From JBJFGR01 sp051892875 (GTDB lineage Bacteria > Pseudomonadota > Gammaproteobacteria > Enterobacterales > Succinivibrionaceae), in NCBI GenBank assembly GCA_051892875.1, contig JBJFGR010000146.1:1-29000 (forward strand): DNA of 29,000 nucleotides, read 5' to 3'. The translations under genes and the position numbers were made by a program. Shown here in pieces: positions 25,771-29,000 of this stretch (its first letter is position 1; the number at the start of each line of letters is the position of its first letter). The notes under the pieces are model-generated. The model made no database searches, was not told the origin of the DNA, and saw only the letters and a list, made by a program, of their open reading frames with translations.

Positions 25771-26343
25771 TTAAATCCTATTTGATATACCTGTTATTTC
25801 TATATGAAATTTTTTTATACTATTGTTATTTATTTGATGTGAAACTATTAGAGGAACAGCAACAATAATACCTAAAACAGTGGTTATTAAGGCTTGCCAA
25901 ATACCATTTGCCAATAATTGAGGTTCAATTTGAGATACATTTGATATATTTATGAATACTTGAAGAATACCAACAACGGTTCCTAATAGTCCTAGAAGAG
26001 GGGAGATAACTGCAATAGTTTTTATGATTGAATTTCTAGTTATTAAAAAATAAAAGTTATTATAAAATAAGTAATTTAATTCAGTTTTTTGTTCTTTAAT
26101 ATTTTTATTATTAAAATTTTCTAAAGCTTTATTTAGAGTTTTTAGTAAAGGATTGTTATTTTTATACAGAGATATTATGTGTCTAAATTCAGCTATAGAT
26201 TTTTTATTTTTTAGAGAACTATATTGAATCCAGATTAATTTAGAATAAATTACTGAAAATATTGCTAGATATAGACCGATGAAAGCAAGAAAAACAATGA
26301 TACAACCTATGGGACCGATAAGAGAATAGATGTGTTCTACCAT
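25771..26343 (-). CDS. exbB: ExbB, TonB-complex proton channel subunit
   Basis: MotA/TolQ/ExbB-family inner-membrane protein forming the pentameric proton channel around ExbD. The 190 residues contain a first helix (about 9-33), a cytoplasmic loop (about 34-100), and two closely spaced helices (about 103-130 and 146-170). The conserved segment AVISPLLGLLGTVVGILQVF leads into ANGIWQALITTVLGIIVAVP, the family signature. It is shorter than E. coli ExbB (244), as in many ExbB2-type TonB systems of Vibrio and relatives; that comparison is from memory. The gene starts within 40 bases of the crp terminator, so its promoter must lie in or around that short gap. Confidence 0.9.
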   Translation of the reverse strand: MVEHIYSLIGPIGCIIVFLAFIGLYLAIFSVIYSKLIWIQYSSLKNKKSIAEFRHIISLYKNNNPLLKTLNKALENFNNKNIKEQKTELNYLFYNNFYFLITRNSIIKTIAVISPLLGLLGTVVGILQVFINISNVSQIEPQLLANGIWQALITTVLGIIVAVPLIVSHQINNNSIKKFHIEITGISNRI

Positions 26344-26376
26344 ATATTATTATCCATGAAATATAGTTTTTAATTT

Positions 26377-26404
26377 AAAAAATCCTAGTCTAATGACTAG
26401 GATT
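26377..26404 (-). terminator. intrinsic terminator of crp
   Basis: On the minus strand AATCCTAGTC and GACTAGGATT form a perfect 10-bp stem with a 4-base loop, continuing into a run of six T. It lies 30 bases past the crp stop and separates crp from exbB. Confidence 0.9.
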
Positions 26405-26433
26405 GCTAAAAACTAGGAATGTTTTAGTGCAAA

Positions 26434-27072
26434 TTAGCGTGTATTGTATACAACAATAGTTTTGCCATGTGCACTAATCATATTCTGTTCTTCTAGCATT
26501 TTAAGTATTCTACCAACAGTTTCACGAGAACAACCAACTATTTGACCTATTTCCTGTCTAGTAATTTTGATTTGCATACCATCAGGATGGGTCATTGCAT
26601 CAGGTTGGTGAGCTAAGTTGAACAGAGTGCTCGCTATACGTCCTTGAACATCTAGGAACGCTAAATTACCAACTTTACCACTTGTGGTAGATAATCTACG
26701 AGCCATTTGAGTACTTAATCTCATTAGAATTTCAGGATTTACTTGAATTAATTGACGGAATTTCTTATAAGAAATTTCTGCAATTTCACACGCACCTTTT
26801 GCTCTTACCCAAGCAGTACGAATAGGATTTTCACTTTTGTCAAATAAGCCTAATTCACCAATGAAATCACCTTGATTTAAATATGACAAGATCATTTCTT
26901 TTCCATCTTCGTCTTTTATTAATACTGCCACTGACCCCTTAACAATGTAGTATAGAGTTTCTGCTTTTTCTCCAGAGTGTATTAATGTACTCTTTGCAGG
27001 GTATTTGTGGATATGGCAATGTGACAAAAACCATTCCTGTGTTGGATCTGATTGAACTTTACCGATAAACAT
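26434..27072 (-). CDS. crp: CRP, cyclic AMP receptor protein
   Basis: Global transcription regulator that binds cAMP and the site TGTGA-N6-TCACA. The 212 residues align along their whole length with E. coli CRP. The cAMP-binding domain has GDFIGELGLF and the Arg-Thr pair in PIRTAWVRAKGACEIAEISY (E. coli has Arg82-Ser83). The C-helix retains TS in RRLSTTSGKVGN. The helix-turn-helix region ITRQEIGQIVGCSRETVGRI is identical to E. coli as I recall it, so the DNA target should be the same. A consensus CRP site lies about 200 bases upstream. It has its own terminator and a promoter region with a pentanucleotide repeat. argD nearby matches the E. coli neighbourhood. Confidence 0.98.
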   Translation of the reverse strand: MFIGKVQSDPTQEWFLSHCHIHKYPAKSTLIHSGEKAETLYYIVKGSVAVLIKDEDGKEMILSYLNQGDFIGELGLFDKSENPIRTAWVRAKGACEIAEISYKKFRQLIQVNPEILMRLSTQMARRLSTTSGKVGNLAFLDVQGRIASTLFNLAHQPDAMTHPDGMQIKITRQEIGQIVGCSRETVGRILKMLEEQNMISAHGKTIVVYNTR

Positions 27073-27102
27073 TAGTATATCCTTGCCTAAATTAAATTTT
27101 AA

Positions 27103-27136
27103 ATTATATTATCTTATCTTATCTTATAGTATCCAA
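27103..27136 (-). promoter_or_regulatory. candidate crp promoter with repeat-filled spacer
   Basis: On the minus strand TTGGAT (27136-27131) and a perfect TATAAT (27108-27103) are 22 bases apart, with most of the spacer made of a 5-base tandem repeat. At 22 bases the spacing is too long; removing one repeat unit would make it 17. Other promoters in this AT-rich region cannot be excluded. Confidence 0.35.
27109..27128. repeat. pentanucleotide tandem repeat (TTATC)
   Basis: Three perfect TTATC units and a fourth with one mismatch (TTATA) run from 27109 to 27128, in the 5' region of crp. On the crp strand the unit reads GATAA. Copy number is low, but position in a promoter spacer makes slippage potentially meaningful. 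Confidence 0.8.
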
Positions 27137-27419
27137 TATCATAATAAAATATATTATTCTTGATTTTAATGTAAATATTGGAAATTCTTAAGTTGTTATG
27201 TGAAATAATACTCAAAATTTGATAAAATTGCATTATTAACTTGTTACATTTTAACAGTGTTTCAAATAGCTGTGAAATAGATCACTAAAGAAATATGACA
27301 TGGTATTATTTTTTACGTTTTGCTTGATAGATAACTGCAAAAATAATATGTATTTTTTAAAGTTTTAATGATTTTGTTTCTCTTGATTAATTAATACAGT
27401 ATTTTATTAAGGTTTTTTT
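27129..27419. other. crp/acyltransferase divergent intergenic region
   Basis: This is the rest of a 347-base gap. It holds the CRP site at 27271-27286, a weaker TGTGA half-site at 27199 (TGTGAAATAAT then ACTCA), and a TTGATA (27324-27329) with TATGTA (27347-27352) 17 bases on, a weak candidate promoter for the acyltransferase. No coding frame is supported. Confidence 0.5.
27269..27288. promoter_or_regulatory. consensus CRP-binding site
   Basis: TGTGA-AATAGA-TCACT (27271-27286) matches 9 of the 10 conserved bases of TGTGA-N6-TCACA. It is about 200 bases from crp and 134 bases from the acyltransferase start. It may mediate crp autoregulation, as known for E. coli crp, or control the acyltransferase. 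Confidence 0.75.
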
Positions 27420-28601
27420 ATGTCTGTTGTCGAAAAAAATGATAGTGAAAATGTAGTAGAGGTAATTACTACAGAAAGTTCTATATTTGATGACATTCGT
27501 CACTATAAGGATTCTGAAGTTCCAAATGCTATTCAAAGTATTTTGAATAATGATGAATTAATTTCAGGTATTTCAAGATATATGTTCAAGAAATTACCAT
27601 CATTTTTATTACCTATTGTTAAACCTCTTATAAGACATTCTCTAAAGAGAAAGTTTTCAAAAGTTAAAACTATTGTTCAAGTACAATCTTTTGTGGCTAA
27701 ATTTATGGAAGGAATTATAAGAGATACGACAGACGGTTTTACTTGTACAGGATTTGATAAGTTAGATCCCAATAAAGGTTATTTATTTATATCTAATCAT
27801 AGAGATATATCATTAGATCCTGCATTTGTAGATATGGCTTGTTATGCTAATAATTTAGATACTGTTAAGATTGCTATTGGTGATAATTTATTGAGAATGC
27901 CTGTAGCTACAGATTTAATGAAACTTAATAAGAGTTTTATTGTTCATCGTTCATTAACATCTCCGAAAGCAAAATTAAAAGCTTTCTCAAAATTAAGTGA
28001 GTATATAGGATTATCAATTAAAGAGAAGCATAATGTTTGGATTGCTCAGCGTGAAGGTCGAGCAAAAGACGGAAATGATGCAACAGAAATTGCAATATTA
28101 AAGATGTTTTATATATATGGTAAAAAATCTGGAATGACTTTTTCAGAATATGTAAAAACATTAAATATAGTTCCTATCTCAATTACTTATGAGTATGACC
28201 CAGGTGATCTAGCAAAAGCAAAAGAATTGTACGAATTAGAGAAAAATGGAACATATACAAAATCTCAATTTGAAGATATAGAAAGTATAGTTGGGGGTAT
28301 CAAAGGTTATAAGGGGCGTGTTCATTTAAGTGCAGGTGCTCCTTTAACGGCTGATTATGCAACTCCTGAAGAATTAGCAAAAGAAATAGATAGATATATA
28401 TATAAGCACTACAGATTATATCCATCAGTTTTAATTGCAGCTGGTCATGAAAATGATCCATCAGTTACTCAAAGTGATTTAAAGAAATTTAATGATAGGA
28501 TTAACTCTATGCCAAAGGAATTGCAATGTTTTGTGAAAAAGATGTATGCGGCTCCATATTTTAATCACGAAAAAATTAAAGAGCTAGTTGGTAAACATTA
28601 A
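27420..28601 (+). CDS. PlsC-like 1-acyl-glycerol-3-phosphate acyltransferase family protein
   Basis: Probable membrane-associated lysophospholipid or glycerolphosphate acyltransferase. The acyltransferase signature is SNHRDISLDPAF (His127, Asp129, Asp133), followed by the substrate-binding segment QREGRAKDG (Glu-Gly-x-x motif) and VPISITYEY. At 393 residues it is longer than E. coli PlsC (245): about 90 residues precede the catalytic domain and about 100 follow it. The usual HX4D motif appears as HX5D; I recall NHRDI…D in a longer subfamily, so this may be a subfamily trait. No strong membrane helix is obvious except a hydrophobic patch near 55-70. TAAGG precedes the ATG by 7 bases. Lysine use is mixed AAG/AAA. 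Lipid class and exact reaction cannot be told from sequence. Confidence 0.8.
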   Translation: MSVVEKNDSENVVEVITTESSIFDDIRHYKDSEVPNAIQSILNNDELISGISRYMFKKLPSFLLPIVKPLIRHSLKRKFSKVKTIVQVQSFVAKFMEGIIRDTTDGFTCTGFDKLDPNKGYLFISNHRDISLDPAFVDMACYANNLDTVKIAIGDNLLRMPVATDLMKLNKSFIVHRSLTSPKAKLKAFSKLSEYIGLSIKEKHNVWIAQREGRAKDGNDATEIAILKMFYIYGKKSGMTFSEYVKTLNIVPISITYEYDPGDLAKAKELYELEKNGTYTKSQFEDIESIVGGIKGYKGRVHLSAGAPLTADYATPEELAKEIDRYIYKHYRLYPSVLIAAGHENDPSVTQSDLKKFNDRINSMPKELQCFVKKMYAAPYFNHEKIKELVGKH

Positions 28602-28607
28602 TATTTA

Positions 28608-28674
28608 AAATAAAGGCTCTTCGTGCATAGTTGTGAGTTGAAATTGAGAGCTATGCACCTATGAGCCCTTATTT
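28608..28674. repeat. long imperfect inverted repeat downstream of the acyltransferase
   Basis: Arms 28608-28630 and 28651-28674 pair in two blocks: AAATAAAGGCTC with GAGCCCTTATTT (one mismatch) and GTGCATAG with CTATGCAC (perfect), separated by small internal bulges and a 20-base loop. It starts 7 bases after the stop codon. It may end or stabilise the transcript, but lacks a U-tract after the stem. It could also be a remnant of a small mobile repeat. Confidence 0.6.
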
Positions 28675-28694
28675 ATACAATTCTCATCCCTTTA

Positions 28695-28965
28695 TCTCCT
28701 CTGTTGGAAAGAGGAATTTCTATATTCGATAACGCCAAGAATGACTCTTATAAGGATGTAAAGATACCTTTAAATACCTAAAGTTTTAACAAATTTCCAA
28801 GAATCTATAATAGAGTTATCGATGTTTTCAAATTTCTTTAATAAAGTAGTAGCAGAAACCTTTTCACATTCCTTTTTTTGCAACTGCAAAAATACAGAAT
28901 TGAAATGTTTTTTCAATTTTTAGTTTTAAAAGAAGACAAAGATCACGTAAACTTTTTAGCAAATC
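28695..28965 (-). pseudogene. possible decayed coding sequence at right edge
   Basis: Minus-strand frames give protein-like text interrupted by stops and a shift. One frame is open over 28965-28867 (33 codons, DLLKSLRDLCLLLKLKIEK and onward). A second runs over 28919-28773 (49 codons, including ECEKVSATTLLKKFENIDN). After a TAA the same frame continues for 25 codons (RYLYILIRVILGVIEYRNS and onward) to 28692. The switch could be made at a run of seven A (28873-28879). No start codon or family is recognised. It could be an old transposase or other gene entering from the right, or chance in AT-rich DNA. Confidence 0.28.
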
Positions 28966-29000
28966 CTAACTAAATCTACTTTTTATCAAAAAAAAACTGA

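Noticed and set aside
28615..28667. tRNA-like or small structured RNA gene
   Set aside because: The stem-loop has no cloverleaf arms, no TTC loop and no CCA end; kept only as an inverted repeat.
28873..28879. Programmed frameshift at the A7 run
   Set aside because: A -1 slip leads only to a short frame; the longer continuation needs +1, and additional stops flank it. Decay explains it better.

Overview
The window looks like chromosomal core DNA of an AT-rich gammaproteobacterium. CRP is nearly identical to the enterobacterial protein across its DNA-binding region. The gene orders fxsA-groESL, mrcA | pilMNOPQ-aroK-aroB-damX-rpe-gph-trpS, and argD near crp match well-known gammaproteobacterial neighbourhoods. 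The low GC content would suit a host-associated fermentative lineage such as Succinivibrionaceae, but that placement is inference only. I see no tRNA, rRNA, CRISPR array, intact insertion sequence, prophage or toxin-antitoxin pair.

Layout. Positions 1-2142 hold dsbD (minus), reading away from fxsA. Positions 2143-4965 hold fxsA, then groES-groEL with a very good sigma-32 promoter, an unusual groES ribosome-binding region and a strong terminator. mrcA (PBP1A, minus) follows a 390-base convergent gap. A divergent promoter region (7728-8052) with a duplicated 24-base element separates mrcA from the type IV pilus assembly operon pilMNOPQ, which ends at a textbook terminator near 13090. aroK-aroB-damX-rpe-gph-trpS follows closely spaced. 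The dam methylase gene that sits between damX and rpe in Escherichia coli is missing. An RND efflux pair (adaptor plus inner-membrane pump, no outer-membrane channel) follows trpS after 14 bases, then argD and a terminator. On the minus strand come exbB-exbD-tonB and, further right, crp. A large intergenic region with a consensus CRP site and a short tandem repeat in the crp promoter area leads to a plus-strand acyltransferase. The last 400 bases hold a long inverted repeat and what looks like a decayed reading frame.

How the genes work together. Most of the window concerns the cell envelope: periplasmic disulfide reduction (DsbD), peptidoglycan synthesis (PBP1A), the pilus alignment complex and secretin (PilMNOPQ), septal peptidoglycan binding (DamX), RND efflux, TonB energisation and phospholipid acylation. 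Housekeeping metabolism (shikimate pathway, pentose phosphate, 2-phosphoglycolate repair, Trp-tRNA charging, ornithine synthesis), GroESL and the global regulator CRP complete it. I found no clearly new multi-gene system. The most interesting signals are regulatory: the hairpin-bridged groES Shine-Dalgarno, the repeat in the crp promoter spacer, the duplicated element between mrcA and pilM, and the loss of dam.
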